This document shows positions 10,681 through 22,727 of a stretch of 64,000 bases of DNA, one piece after another (the first letter of the stretch is position 1; each line of letters begins with the position of its first letter). The notes beneath the pieces are model-generated. The model had not been told where the DNA came from and did not search any database. It saw only the letters and a program-made list of their open reading frames with translations. The translations under genes were made by a program, and so were the position numbers. Origin of the DNA: Holothuria scabra (lineage: Eukaryota > Echinodermata > Holothuroidea > Aspidochirotida > Holothuriidae); the NCBI GenBank assembly GCA_037179385.1, contig CM074185.1, positions 52,083,000-52,146,999 of the forward strand, read 5' to 3'.

Positions 10681-11830
10681 CATTAAACTTTGCATACATG
10701 GCATTAGATTTTACACACTCTTCAGTAATACCTTAAATGAGTAGTACTGGATACTCACAGGTGTATTTTGCAGAGGGATGGGAGACTGCTACCCTTTCCA
10801 TTTGATCAAAAATCAAAGTTAACTTAAAAAAATATCCACCCTAAGCTAGCCGCGACCTCATACTTTTTCCATTGAACGCGTACATACCTAGCCTCTCAAT
10901 GTGGTGGTGCATGGTACTGTTAAGCAAGTTCTTCCGCCACAGTGCATGGACAACATGTTGATTGGCTAAGATCTGAATCTGAATTCGACACATCATTTCA
11001 CCAAACAGTTGGACCCCTTGAGCAGATAAGGTAAGTCACAGCTATGTATGTTACTGACAGAGATTTGGATTTGGGGACACCTACTGTGCATCAGTGTTCG
11101 TTCTGGAATCTGAAATAGCGCTCGTTCTCGTCCAGAGTCGAGATACTAACCTACTAGCCTACAGCAAGCCTGCTAAGTTACTACTAGCCTAGCATCAGGC
11201 TTATTGTTAGGTCATAACCTAGTACAAGTACTAAATAACCTACCATAAGTAGGCTAAGGCTGACCCAATTGGCTAAAATAACCACCGAAAAGAGGGCATA
11301 TTTTTAGTTCATGGTTGAAAAGCCGTTTTTGCAACATGACTTGCAAAGTCAACTTATCCTTACCTATCTTAGCTAGGGCCCCAGACTGGAAAGTTTTCAT
11401 TTTGTGCAGGCAAGTAGTAACTGGAGATTTTTAGCTCATGCAAACATGCTAACGTTTCACAGGGTAGGAAACTAACGGGTCCGGAAACTAACAGTGATCC
11501 ACAGAAATATGCGCTGTTGAACTGACTAATGATTTGAAGCTTATGGTGGAACTTACAGTACACTGTAATGTTGTCTTGGCTGTTTCATGCCCATATCAAG
11601 CTTTATCCACCTTCAGCAGCGGCCAGCCTAGGTAGGCCTAGGCCTAAAAAAATCCTATCTAAAACATAGGCTACAGATCTTGGTGTTTATACAGGAAATG
11701 ACTCAGCTCATTCCAAACTTCTAAAGTCGCGTTATTAGGGTAGGCTATAGACTAGGCATCCTATGCCCAGCCTTTTTAGAAGGCTGATGTTTTTGATGGA
11801 GAATGTCCTCGGGGGATAAAGTCTAGTTTC
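10681..11830. other. Non-coding DNA with frequent taggc/gccta words
   Basis: Recurrent cctag, taggcct and gcctac words occur, for example around 11150-11280 and 11620-11650. There is no defined repeat boundary and no supported exon. A GT donor-like site (aag|gtaagt, near 11030) has no convincing paired acceptor. Confidence 0.4.
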
Positions 11831-11834
11831 CCGA

Positions 11835-11935
11835 CTCAATAGTCTCCCATGTCAATTACTCCCCATCTCATTGGTTCCCTGTCTCATTGACCCCCTGTCT
11901 CATTGGTCCCCCCATCTCATTGGTTCCCTATCTCA
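11835..11935 (+). repeat. CCCATCTCATTGGTT minisatellite
   Basis: About five degenerate units of 18-22 bp built on ccc(t/a)gtctcattggtt run directly into the ATA/GAT microsatellite at 11936. Confidence 0.6.
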
Positions 11936-12004
11936 TAATAATAATAATGATAATGATAATGATAGTGATAGTGGTAGTGATCGTGATAGTGATAATGATA
12001 ATGA
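11936..12004 (+). repeat. (ATA/GATAAT)n microsatellite
   Basis: An imperfect trinucleotide/hexanucleotide array (ataataataatgataatgat, then gatagtgatagtg variants). It generates spurious Ile/Thr-rich minus-strand frames. Confidence 0.8.
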
Positions 12005-12049
12005 CATATGATAAATAGGCTATAGTGGACATAACTATACACAGGGCTA

Positions 12050-12235
12050 TGTCAATATTCCCAAGGTTGGCTGTTCCCGAGGTTCCAGTGTTCCCGAATC
12101 TTAGGGATATCCGCACTTTGGAACATCAAACCACGGGAATAATGAACCTTGTTATCATTGCCAAGTCATCGAGGTATACGAAAACGGGAAACATCGAACC
12201 GTGGAAACATTGAACCCCGGAAACATCAGGTAGAC
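12050..12235 (+). repeat. Short GGGAACAT(C/T)GAACC-type motif cluster
   Basis: Loose repeats of about 15-20 bp occur here: ttcccgaggttccagtgttcccg, then acgggaaacatcgaacc, gtggaaacattgaacccc and ggaaacatcagg (each shown in part). The motif is degenerate and the boundaries are unclear. Confidence 0.35.
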
Positions 12236-13215
12236 CCCCTATGCACCAAGGAAGGCCCTCAGTGCACTTCCCACATAACCCCTGGGGCCCTGGTAGATGG
12301 CAACTTGTCGGGACAACAAAATGCAGTGAAGGGGGGGGGGCATATTGCCATGTCTACGATGGGCAAGGCCACTCACTGGCAGTTTGGCTGCAAAAAAAAG
12401 TGGGACATAAATCTGTGGCCTATGGCAGGGGCCCAAAGGGAGGGATCACAGGTATCCTCATCTCCGGCAAAAAATTGTAATTTCAGAGTGACGGATCCGG
12501 AGATAGTAAATGGTCCAATATTTGAGTTGATTTCAGCTTGAAAATGAAACCGGTAAGTAATGTTGACGTATATTTTACTACACAAAAATAATTATGAGAA
12601 GAAACTTTTATACTTCATTTTATAGCTGCTATTGTCTCACTTAATAACTTTGCAGAATGCAGTTGTATGACCCTGTGCTTTATTGAGGTTTGAGATTGGT
12701 GAACGACTTGATTTGTCAGAAAAAGAGACTTGCTGGCCAACTGATGGAGAAAATCAGGGCCGCGGAGAGGGGGAGCAGGGAGTAGCTTATGGAAGGAAAG
12801 ACAAGCAGTTCTCGTTTAACTCATTTTATTAAACTGTTCTCTTCTCATAAAACTTCACATACAAAAAAAAAAAAAAACCTGGTGTAAAATCTAACAATAG
12901 AAAAATAAAGACGGAAAAGATGAGTCAACCTGAGGTCGGTATTGAAGTGTCCAGAATCAAGGTGATCAGAACTCACATGTAACACCAAGGCTAATCCAGA
13001 AATTTCTGTAAAATGTATGAGGGGGGAGGGGCTGGCGGAGAACAAACTGCACCAAAGGTGCACCACCAGCGCCTAGAGCGCGTATCATCGGTAGGGCCCA
13101 TGGGTGGAGCCCAGGTGGGGGTCCAACTGGCAAACCTCAAGGAATCTCTTGCAATATAACACAATTTGAACACAGAAAATAGTGATTTTAAAAGGTTTTA
13201 AAAAATATTTTTCAT
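12236..13215. other. Non-coding DNA, no supported gene
   Basis: A 130-codon plus frame (12149-12541) overlaps equally long frames in other registers and a G-run. It resembles no family I recognise and lacks a clean splice context. I treat it as chance. A poly-A stretch lies at about 12865-12878. Confidence 0.4.
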
Positions 13216-14194
13216 CAGACCCCAATAAAAAAATCTCATACAGGTTTATACAGGTTTACTTTTTTATTCAATAAATAGCTTTGATGGGCAGTCTGTCTGG
13301 ACCTGTGGAAGTTCAAATGGAATCATGAGAAATGCATTAAAATTAAGAAAGAATTATTGAGCTAAATGTCCATGAAAGGTTTCCTGTGACAAAGATATCT
13401 TTAAAGATGTTGTAATGTCCCAAGGAATTCATTCTAAAGTCATTATGATGTAATGTTATCCAGTCTACAGTTTTTTATGTGAACATGTTTCAGGGATTAT
13501 GTTCCAATATCCTCTAAGTAGAAAATCATTATTTTTCCTTGATGTGAAATATGCATCCATTTTCCTAAGTCTTGTAGACATATCTATTACAAGGTACACT
13601 TTCTTATTCTTACATTCTTCCCAAGCCTAGCTGACTAAGATTAATTTTACCCCATCAAAACAGAGCGCCAAGCAGGACTGTGACTGAAGCCAAACAGACA
13701 GCATCTAAGACTGCATACATGCATGATGTCAGCTGTGAAGGGGTTGAAAAATTAACTTTGAGAACTCTTCTAAAGTTTCTAAATATGAACACAAATTTGT
13801 GCTTTTCCAATGCCAAAAAGTTTCCCCTTGAAATCCAGAAAGTTCCCCCCAGGGAAACCCCCCCCCCCCCAGCTAAGACCTCTGTTCTAATGTCATGTCT
13901 CCAGTATTATTGTGTATACATTTCAGGGATTGTGTTTCAATATCCTATTGTAGAAAATCTGGGGGGGGTGGGTTGGTGGGAAATATGCCTCCTTTTTCCT
14001 AATTCTTGTAAGCATGCCTGTTATAACGTACACAGTTTTATCCTTACTTTGCTACCAACAAGGAAAATATCACTTCATTTTCCTAAGTCCTGTAGGCATG
14101 CCTATTACAACGTACATTGTCTTTATTCTAACGTTGGTATGAAGAAAGGGAACACTTAGCGGATTAATCATAAAGATTCGTTTTACCCTTTTAG

Positions 14195-14296
14195 AACAAA
14201 AGGCCAAGTGGGACTGTGATGGAAGCCAAAGAAATAAGTGATGTGGAAGTGACTGTGGAAGTTTTTAATGCTGACAGAGGTGAAAGTAACATGATG
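14195..14296 (+). CDS. Exon-like module, copy 1 (34 codons, open)
   Basis: The module is 102 bp, exactly 34 codons open in phase 0. A pyrimidine-rich acceptor (ttttacccttttag) precedes it and a GTTTGT donor follows. The product begins NKRPSGTV and ends ADRGESNMM; it is acidic and hydrophilic with no known domain. The same module, with both splice signals, recurs in the other three units at 16347, 19161 and 21501. Splice signals conserved over four copies favour an exon ancestry. Copies 1 and 3 keep the frame; copies 2 and 4 do not. It may be an upstream exon of the gene whose broken body lies at 22728. Whether it is transcribed is unknown. Confidence 0.4.
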
Positions 14297-16346
14297 GTTT
14301 GTAATACCAATTCTACATTTTATATACTCTATTTGGATACAATTTAATTTGTTAATTATTCATGAGGAATGGGAGAGGGGCTAAGGGGTGGCTTGTCCTA
14401 AATAATTGGTTTGCTGCAAATTCTTGGCATAGCAGGACTTACAAATTTTAAGTCATGTGATATGGAAGAGTGAGTAATGTAGGTGAATGATGTAAAATCT
14501 AGCTAGGAGAGACAGTGGCCTAGTCTTTTGGTTTTACAGTTTCATTGGTAGACTTTGTAGGAAAAATAAATTCCAAAGTTCAATTTATACTTAAAAAATC
14601 TCCAAACAGTCTCTTTACTTCCAGTTTTTCTTTACAAAAACACACCTATTTCTGACATACAATTGGAGGACATGAATGTGTGTTAAAATGTATCTGTTAA
14701 TTGTATGAGAACAAGTTTGGTTCTATTTTAGGACTTGTTGTAATGTATATAAGAGTACAAGTTATTAATTTTAAGAAGTATTAAATGGCATACATAGGAG
14801 GTAATTGTCATTATGCAGGGTACATAAGATGTACTTGAAAAGAAAAAGATATCCTACTTGGTTGACAAGTTAATTTTAAGGAAAAGAAAAGTTTGAAATA
14901 CAGAAAGTGTTTGACAATCTTGTTGAAAATATCGAAACAAATTTGTGCTTTTGCAACGCCAAACAGTTCCCCTTGAAACCCTGAAATTTCCTCCCAGGTG
15001 ACTAGTACCCCCCAGAGGAACTTTCCCCCAGTTAAGAAAGTAAGTGTCATGTCCCCAACATTTATTGTGTACACATTTCAGGGAATGTTTTCCAGTATCC
15101 TATTAGTAGGTAATCATTTTTTTTGTTGTTGTTGTGAATTGTGTGTTTGAAAATTAAAAATTCAATTTATATTAAAAGATTTCCAAAGAGTCTCTTTACT
15201 TACATTTTTTCTTTACACAAACAGATCTATTCCAAACATACAAATTGAGAACATGAATGTGTGTTTAAATATATCTGTTAATTGTATCAGAACAAGTTTG
15301 GTTCTATTTGAGGACATGTTGTAATGTAGTTATAGGAGTACAATTAGAGGACCTTTCATTAATTTGGATAAATGCTAAATGACATACATAGGAGATAATT
15401 GTCATTATGCCAGGTACAAAAGATGAATTTGAGAAGAAAAAGACATCCTTCTTGGCTGTCAAGTTATTGTTCAGGAAAAGAGAACTTTGAAATAAAGAAG
15501 TTGAGTGAAAATTTTGTTTGATTAAACCATTATAAAAACAAAAATTAGAGTCTCTTATTATGTATACAGGTCTACAATTTTATATGATAAATAGCTCTAT
15601 TGGGCAGTCTTTCTAGATCTGTGGAAGTTATGAAGTTATACATAACAGAAATGCATTAAAACTTCAGAAAGTTTGATTGAGCTACAGTAAATGTCCATTA
15701 CAAGTTTTCATTTAAAAAAACATTATTAAAGATGTTTTTATGTCCCAAAGAAATAACCTTGAGGTCATTCTAATGCACTGATTTTTTACCCTTTTCTCCA
15801 CAGTTCCCTTAGCCATTCAGCCACTCAGGTTGTGTCCCCTTAAAAATTATATCCAATTGTGGATTGCAGGAGGTTTTAAAACATTGTGGTAAAAACATGT
15901 CTGTGTAGCTGTTAGCAGAAACAGACAGAATAGACTGCATACATGTATACAGGCTGTCAGCAGTGAAGGGATGGAAAATTAAACTTAAAAAACTCTTTCA
16001 TACTTTCTTAATATCGACACATGTTTGTGCTTTTTCACTGCCAAAGAGTTTACTTCGGAGATCCATGAAGTTCCAGCAGGGGAACTTTCCCCCAGTAAAG
16101 AACATCTCTTCTAGTGTCATGTCCCCAGTATTTATTTGGTTCACATTTCAGGGAATGTTTTACAATATCCTATCAGTAGGATATCATTGTTTTTTATTTC
16201 TTTTTATTTTGGTAGAAAATATCACTTCATTTTCCTAAGTCTTGTAGGCATGCCTATTACAACGTACACTGTCTTTATTCTTACGTTGGTATGAAGAAGG
16301 GGAACACGAAGCTGATTAATTATGAAGATTAATTTTACCCTTTCAG

Positions 16347-16447
16347 AATGAAAGGCCAAGTGGGACTGTGACTGAAGCCAAAGAAATAGGTGATGTGGAA
16401 GGGACCATGGAAGTTTCTATACTGACAGAGGTGAAAGTAACATGATG
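16347..16447 (+). pseudogene. Exon-like module, copy 2 (1-nt deletion)
   Basis: The acceptor is accctttcag and the donor GTATGT. The copy is 101 bp because one base is missing (tctatactgac against tctaatgctgac in copy 3), which breaks the frame after about codon 24. Otherwise it encodes the same NERPSGTVTEAKEIGDVEG start. Confidence 0.45.
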
Positions 16448-18580
16448 GTATGTAATAGAAATTCCACATTCTATCTGGATATAACTATTTATTCATGAGG
16501 GATGGAGGAGGGGGGGGGGTAAGGGATGGCTTGAACCAAATATTTGGTTTCCCGCCACTTCTTGGCATAGCAGGGGCAAATTGAATCACTCACTCCTAGT
16601 CAAAAGTCCTTCCACAGACCTGCTCATATCAGAGTATGGTTTGAGTGGTTGTGTTTTCAATTAAACAGTGTACCCAATACAGCTTACAAGTTTTAAGTAA
16701 TGCGATGTGGGAGTATAATGAAGGTGAATGATGTAAAATCCAGCTAGGAGAGACAGTGGCCTAGTCTTTTGATTTTGCAGTTTCATTGGTAGACTGTGTA
16801 GAACAAATAAATTTCAAAATTCAATTTATACTTAAAGTTTTCCAAACAGTCTCTTTACTTCCAGTTTTGCTTTACACAAACAGATCTATTCCTAAAATAC
16901 AATTTGAGGACATGAATGTGTGTTAAAATTGTGTGTTAAAATGTATGTGTTAATTGTAAGAGAACAAGTTTGGTTCTATTTGAGGACATGTTGTAATGTA
17001 GTTATAGGAGTACAATTAGAGGACCTTTCATAAATTTGAAATGTTAAATGACATGCATAGGAGATAATTGTCATTATGCCAGGTACATAAGATGAAACTG
17101 AAAAGAAAATGATATCCTACTTGGCTGACAAGTTAATACTTTTAAGGAAAATAAAAGTTTGAAATAAAGGAAGTGTTTGACAATCTTGTTGAAAATATAA
17201 ATTTGTGCTTTTGCAATGCCAAAAAGTTCCCCTTGAAATCTGGAAAGTTCTTCCCAGGAGATCATTCCCCCAGTTAAAAATATATGGTCTAGTTTCAGGT
17301 TCCCACAATTTATTGTGTACACATTTCAGATCCTATTAGAAGGAAATCATGGTTTTTTTGTTGTAAATTGTGTGTTTCAAATTCACTTCATATTCAAAAG
17401 ATTTCCAAACAGTCTCTTTACTTCCAGTTTTCTTTACAAAAACACACCTATTTCTGACATACAATTGGAGGACATGAATGTGTGTTAATATGTATCTCTT
17501 AATTGTATGAGAACAAGTTTGGTTTTATTGGCGGACATGTAATGTAGGTATATGCGAACAATTAGAGGACCTTTCATTCATTTGAAGAAAAATTTAATGA
17601 TAAACATAGGAGATAATTTTCATTATGCCAGGTACATACAGTAAGATGAATTTGAAAAGAAAATGATATCCTACTTGGTTGACAAGTTACTTTTACGGAA
17701 AAGGAAAGTTTGAAATAAAGGAAGTGTTTGACAGTCTTGTTAAAATATGGAAACAAATTTGTGCTTTTGCAATGCCAAAAAGTTCTCCTTGAAAGTTCCT
17801 CCCAGGGGATTATTCCCCCTAGGGGAACTTTCCCCCAGTTAAGAATCTAAAGTCTTGTTTCAGGTTCCCACAATTTATTGTGTACACATTTCAGGGAATG
17901 TTTTTAAATCTTATTAGTGGTAAATCATAGTTTGTTTTTTTTTTTTTGTTATTGTGAATTTGGTGTTTGAAATTTCAAATTCAATTTATACTCAAAAGAT
18001 TTCAGCTCAGTCACTTAACTTACAGTTTTTCTTTACACATAGACATTTATTCCTAACATACATTTTGAGGACATGAATGTGTGTTAAAATATATCTGTTA
18101 ATTGTATGAGAACAAGTTTGGTTCTATTTGAGGACATGTTGTAATGTAGTTATAGGAGTACAATTAGAGGACCTTCCATTAATTTGAAATGTTAAATGAC
18201 ATACATAGGAGATAATTGTCATTATGCCAGGTACAAAAGATGAATTTGAAAAGAAAAAGACATCCTTCTTGGCTGTCAAGATATTGTTCAGGAAAAGAGA
18301 ACTTTGATTTCAAGAAATTAAAAATATTTTTTGATTAAACCATTTTTAAAACTAAAATTAGAATTTCTTATTATGTATGCAAGTCTACATTTGTATACAA
18401 TAAATAGCTTTGAGGAGCAGCCGTTCTAGAATTGTGGAGGTTATGTAACCATACATCAGAAGAATGTGTTAAACTTAGGGTTTGATTGAGCTAAATGTCT
18501 GCTAAAAGTTTTCTTGACGAGGACATTTCTTTAAAGATGTTGCTTTGTCTCAAAGAAATGACTTTGAAGTCATTTTTGTG

Positions 18581-18691
18581 CAGTGGTTCTTAACCTTTTT
18601 CGTCACAGTTCCCCTATGCCAAACAGCCACTCAGGCTGTTCCCTCTCAAAATTATATCCATTTGGGGAATGCAGGAGGTTGCGAAACATTG
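18581..18691 (+). mobile_element. hAT-like short element inside the array (unit 3 copy)
   Basis: The element begins CAGTGGTTCTTAACCTTTTT and ends aggttgcgaaacattg. The reverse complement of that end, CAATGTTTCGCAACCT, matches the start at 12 of 16 positions. CAGTGGTTCT(T/C)AACCTTT is the well-known terminal style of many hAT/Charlie-type MITEs. Equivalent copies start at 20910 and 22465 and, more diverged, near 15776. The first array unit lacks it. No 8-bp target duplication was seen. Confidence 0.45.
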
Positions 18692-19160
18692 TGGTAAAAA
18701 CATGTCTATCTACTACTGTAGCGGTGAGCACAAATGAACAGCAAAGACTGCATATATGTACATGAATCCTGTTAGCAGTGGAGGAATGGGGAGTTTAACT
18801 TTAAGAAATCTCCTAAACTTTTTAATTACTGATTTAAATTTATGCTTTTTTACCGACAAAGAGTTCCCCCCTCTAATCTGAAAAGTTCACCCTAGTGGAA
18901 CTCCCCCCCCCCCCCACTTAAGAACTTCTCTTGTAGTGTCACGCCCTCAGGATTTATTGTGTACACATTTCAGGGAATGTTTTACAATATCCTGTAGGTA
19001 GGAAATCATTGGCTTTTTTATTTTATTGGGAAGTATGCCATTATTTTCCTTAGTCTTGTAGGCATGCCTATTACAACATACACTGTCTTTATTCTTACGT
19101 TGGTATGAAGAAGGGGAACACTAAGCTGATTAATCATGAAGATTCATTTTACCCTTTCAG

Positions 19161-19262
19161 AATGAAAGGCCAAGTGGGACTGTGACTGAAGCCAAAGAAA
19201 TAGGTGATGTGGAAGGGACCATGGAAGTTTCTAATGCTGACAGAGGTAAAAGTAACATGATG
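19161..19262 (+). CDS. Exon-like module, copy 3 (34 codons, open)
   Basis: The module is 102 bp and open in phase 0, bounded by accctttcag and gtatgt. The product begins NERPSGTVTEAKEIGDVEG and ends NADRGKSNMM. It differs from copy 1 by a handful of substitutions with the frame intact. It has a symmetric (0-0) phase, so inclusion or skipping would not shift a downstream frame. The function is unknown, and a non-functional repeat passenger is equally possible. Confidence 0.4.
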
Positions 19263-20909
19263 GTATGTAATACCAATTCTACATTCTATTTGGATATAAC
19301 TATTTATTCATGAGGGATGGATGAGGGGAGGGGGTAAGGGGTGGCTTGAACTAAATATTTGGTTTCCCGCCACTTCTTGGCATAGCAAGGACAAATTGAA
19401 TCACTCACTCCTAGTCAAAAGCCCTTCCACAGACCTGCTAATATCAGAGTATGGTTGGAGTGGTTGTGTTTTCAATTAAATAAAAGTTTGAAATAAAGGA
19501 AGTGTTTGACAATCTTGTTGAAAATATAAATTTGTGCTTTTGCAATGCCAAAAAGGTCCCCTTGAAATCTGGAAAGTTCTTCCCAGGAGATCATTCCCCC
19601 AGTTAAAAATCTATGGTCTAGTTCCAGGTTCCCACAATTTATTGTGTACACATTTCAGATCCTATGAGAAGGAAATCATGGTTTTTTTGTTGTAAATTGT
19701 GTGTTTTAAATTTCAAATTCACTTCATATTCAAAAGATTTCTAAACAGTCTCTTTACTTCCAGTTTTCTTTACAAAAACACACCTATTTCTGACATACAA
19801 TTGGAGGACATGAATGTGTGTTAATATGTATCTCTTAATTGTATGAGAACAAGTTTGGTTTTATTGGCGGACATGTAATGTAGGTATATGCGAACAATTA
19901 GAGGACTTTTCATTCATTTGAAGAAATATTTAATGATAAACATAGGAGATAATTTTTATTATGCCAGGTACATACAGTAAGATGAATTTGAAAAGAAAAT
20001 GATATCCTACTTGGTTGACAAGTTACTTTAAAGGAAAAGGAAAGTTTGAAATAAGGAAGTGTTTGACAGTCTTGTTAAAATATGGAAACAAATTTGTGCT
20101 TTTGCAATGCCAAAAAGTTCCCCTTGAAAGTTCCTCCCAGGGGATCATTCCCCCTAGGGGAACTTTCCCCCAGTTAAGAATCTAAAGTCTTGTTTCAGGT
20201 TCCCACAATTTATTGTGTACACATTTCAGGGAATGTTTTTAAATCTTATTAATGAAATCATAGTTTTTTTTTTTTTTTTGTTGTGAATTTGGTGTTTGAA
20301 ATTTCAAATTCAATTTATACTCACAAGGTTTCAACTCAGTCACTTTACTTACAGTTTTTCTTTACACAAAGAGTTTTATTCCTAACATACATTTTGAGGA
20401 CATGAATGTGTGTTAAAATATATCTGTTAATTGTATGAGAACAAGTTTGGTTCTATTTGAGGACATGTTGTAATGTAGTTATAGGAGTACAATTAGAGGA
20501 CCTTTCATTAATTTGAAATGTTAAATGACATACATAGGAGATAATTGTCATTATGCCAGGTACAAAAGATGAATTTGAAAAGAAAAAGACATCCTTCTTG
20601 GCTGTCAAGTTATTGTTCAGGAAAAGAGAACTTTGATTTCAAGAAATTAAAAATATTTTTTGATTAAACCATTTTTAAAACTAAAATTAGAATTTCTTAT
20701 TATGTATGCAAGTCTACATTTGTATACAATAAATAGCTTTGAGGAGCAGCCGTTCTAGAATTGTGGAGGTTATGTAACCATACATCAGAGAAATGTGTTA
20801 AACTTAGGGTTTGATTGAGCTAAATGTCCGCTAAAAGTTTTCTTGACGAGGACATTTCTTTAAAGATGTTGCTTTGTCTCAAAGAAATGACTTTGAAGTC
20901 ATTTTAGTG

Positions 20910-21020
20910 CAGTGGTTCTTAACCTTTTTCGTCACAGTTCCCCTATGCCAAACAGCCACTCAGGCTGTTCCCTCTCAAAATTATATCCATTTGGGGAATG
21001 CAGGAGGTTGCAAAACATTG
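20910..21020 (+). mobile_element. hAT-like short element inside the array (unit 4 copy)
   Basis: Nearly identical to 18581-18691, including a 60-codon frame that is identical in both except one residue. That identity reflects recent amplification of the array unit, not coding constraint. Confidence 0.45.
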
Positions 21021-21500
21021 TGGTAAAAACATGTCTATCTACTACTGTAGCGGTGAGCACAAATGAACAGCAAAGACTGCATATATGTACATGAATCCTG
21101 TTAGCAGTGGAGGAATGGAGAGTTTAACTTTAAGAAATCTCCTAAACGTTTTAATTATTGATACAAATTTATGCTTTTTTACCGACAAAGAGTTCCCCCC
21201 TCTAATCTGAAAAGTTCACCCCAGTGGAACTCCCCCCCCCCCCAACAACTTAAGAACTTCTCTTGTAGTGTCACGCCCTCGGGATTTATTGTGTACACAT
21301 TTCAGGGAATGTTTTACAATATCCTTTCAGTAGGATATCATTGTTTTTTATTTCTTTTTATTTTGGTAGAAAATATCACTTCATTTTCCTAAGTCCTGTA
21401 GGCATGCCTATTACAACGTACATTGTCTTTATTCTTACGTTGGTATGAAGAAGGAGAACACTAAGCTGATTAATCATGAAGATTCATTTTACCCTTTCAG

Positions 21501-21601
21501 AATGAAAGGCCAAGTGTTACTGTGTCTGAAGCTAAAAAATAGGTGATGTCGAAGGGACCATGGAAGTTTCTAATGTTGACAGCAGTGAAAGAATCATGAT
21601 G
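21501..21601 (+). pseudogene. Exon-like module, copy 4 (frameshifted)
   Basis: The splice signals match those of copy 3. A 1-nt loss in the lysine-rich stretch (gctaaaaaatagg) puts a TAG in frame at about codon 14. The module is 101 bp with several further substitutions (gtgttactgtgtctgaagc). Confidence 0.45.
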
Positions 21602-22727
21602 GTATGTATTACCAGTTCAACATTATATATACTCTGTTTGGGTATAACTATTCATTCATGAGGGATGGGGTGGTTGGCTTATCCTAAATAATTGAACAGT
21701 GCCTTAGATACAGCTTACATGTTTTAAGTTGTGTATTATGGTAGAGTAATGTAGTCAAATGATGTAAAATCTATCTAGGAGAGACAGTGGCCTAGTCTTT
21801 TGATTTTACAGTTTCATTGGAAGTCTTTGTAGGAAAAATAAATTTCATATTCAGTTTATATTCAAAATATTTCCAAACAGTCTCTTCACTTCCAGTTTTT
21901 CTTTACACAAACGGATCTATACCTAACAGACAATTTGAAAACATGAATGTGTGTTAAAATGTATCTGTTAATTGTATTAGAACAAGTTTGGTTCTGTTTG
22001 AGGACATGATGTAATACAGTTTTAAGAGTACAATTAGAAGACCCCTTTCATTTATGGAAGAAATATTAAATGACATACATAGGAGATAATTGTCATATAT
22101 GCCAGGTACAAAAGATGAATTTGAAAAGAAAAAGACATCCTTCTTGGCTGTCAAGTTATTGTTCAGGAAAAGAGAACTTTGAAATGAAGAAAGTGATTGA
22201 AAGTATTGTTTGATTAATTCAGAATAAAAAGATATTTAGAATCTCATATAGTGTATACAATATTCATTTTTATACAATAAATTGCTTTGATGGGCAGTCT
22301 TCCTAGATTTGGGGAAGTTATGTAATCATTTATCAGAGAAATGCATTAAAACTTCAAAAAGTTTAATTGAGCTACTATGTCCACTAAAAGTTTTCTTTGA
22401 CAAAGAAACATCTTTCAAGATGTTGTATTGTCCCAAAGAAATAACTTTGTGAAGTTATTCTAATGCAGTGATTCTTAACCTTTTTCTTCACAGTTCCCCT
22501 ATGGCATTCAGACACTCAGGCTGTTTCCCCCTCAAAAATTATATCCTTTGTTGAATGCAGGAGGTTTCAAAACATTGTGGTAGACACATGTCTATCTAGC
22601 TGTCACCACAAAAGGACAGCATAGACTGGGTACATGCATGGTGTCGGCTGTGATGGGTTGAAAGTTTTACTCTAAAAACTCTTTTCAACTTTCTAACTTT
22701 CTGTATATCGACACAAATTTTCAGAAA

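Larger units (their letters stand above)
13222..22720 (+). repeat. Higher-order direct-repeat array (2.3-2.8 kb units)
   Basis: The landmark aataaatagctttga recurs with its surroundings at about 13265, 15585, 18400, 20735 and 22280. This defines four units of roughly 2.3, 2.8, 2.3 and 1.5 kb plus a partial fifth. Each full unit holds one exon-like module (14195, 16347, 19161, 21501), preceded by a 100-bp hAT-like segment in all but the first unit. One to three copies of a subunit of about 580 bp follow. These are marked by ggacatgaatgtgtgtta at about 14670, 15250, 16910, 17472, 18068, 19810, 20397 and 21940. Units 2-4 are very similar, which suggests recent unequal exchange. The array ends where the recombinase-like pseudogene begins. 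Confidence 0.85.

Noticed and set aside
12149..12541. 130-codon plus frame
   Set aside because: Overlaps comparable frames in other registers and strand; no domain, no splice support.
13680..14159. 159-codon frame in the first array unit
   Set aside because: Crosses C- and G-runs and repeat subunits, is not conserved in the other units, and contains proline and serine runs from homopolymers.
18583..21094. 60-codon frames nearly identical in two array units
   Set aside because: Identity is due to unit amplification; the frame lies across the hAT-like segment.
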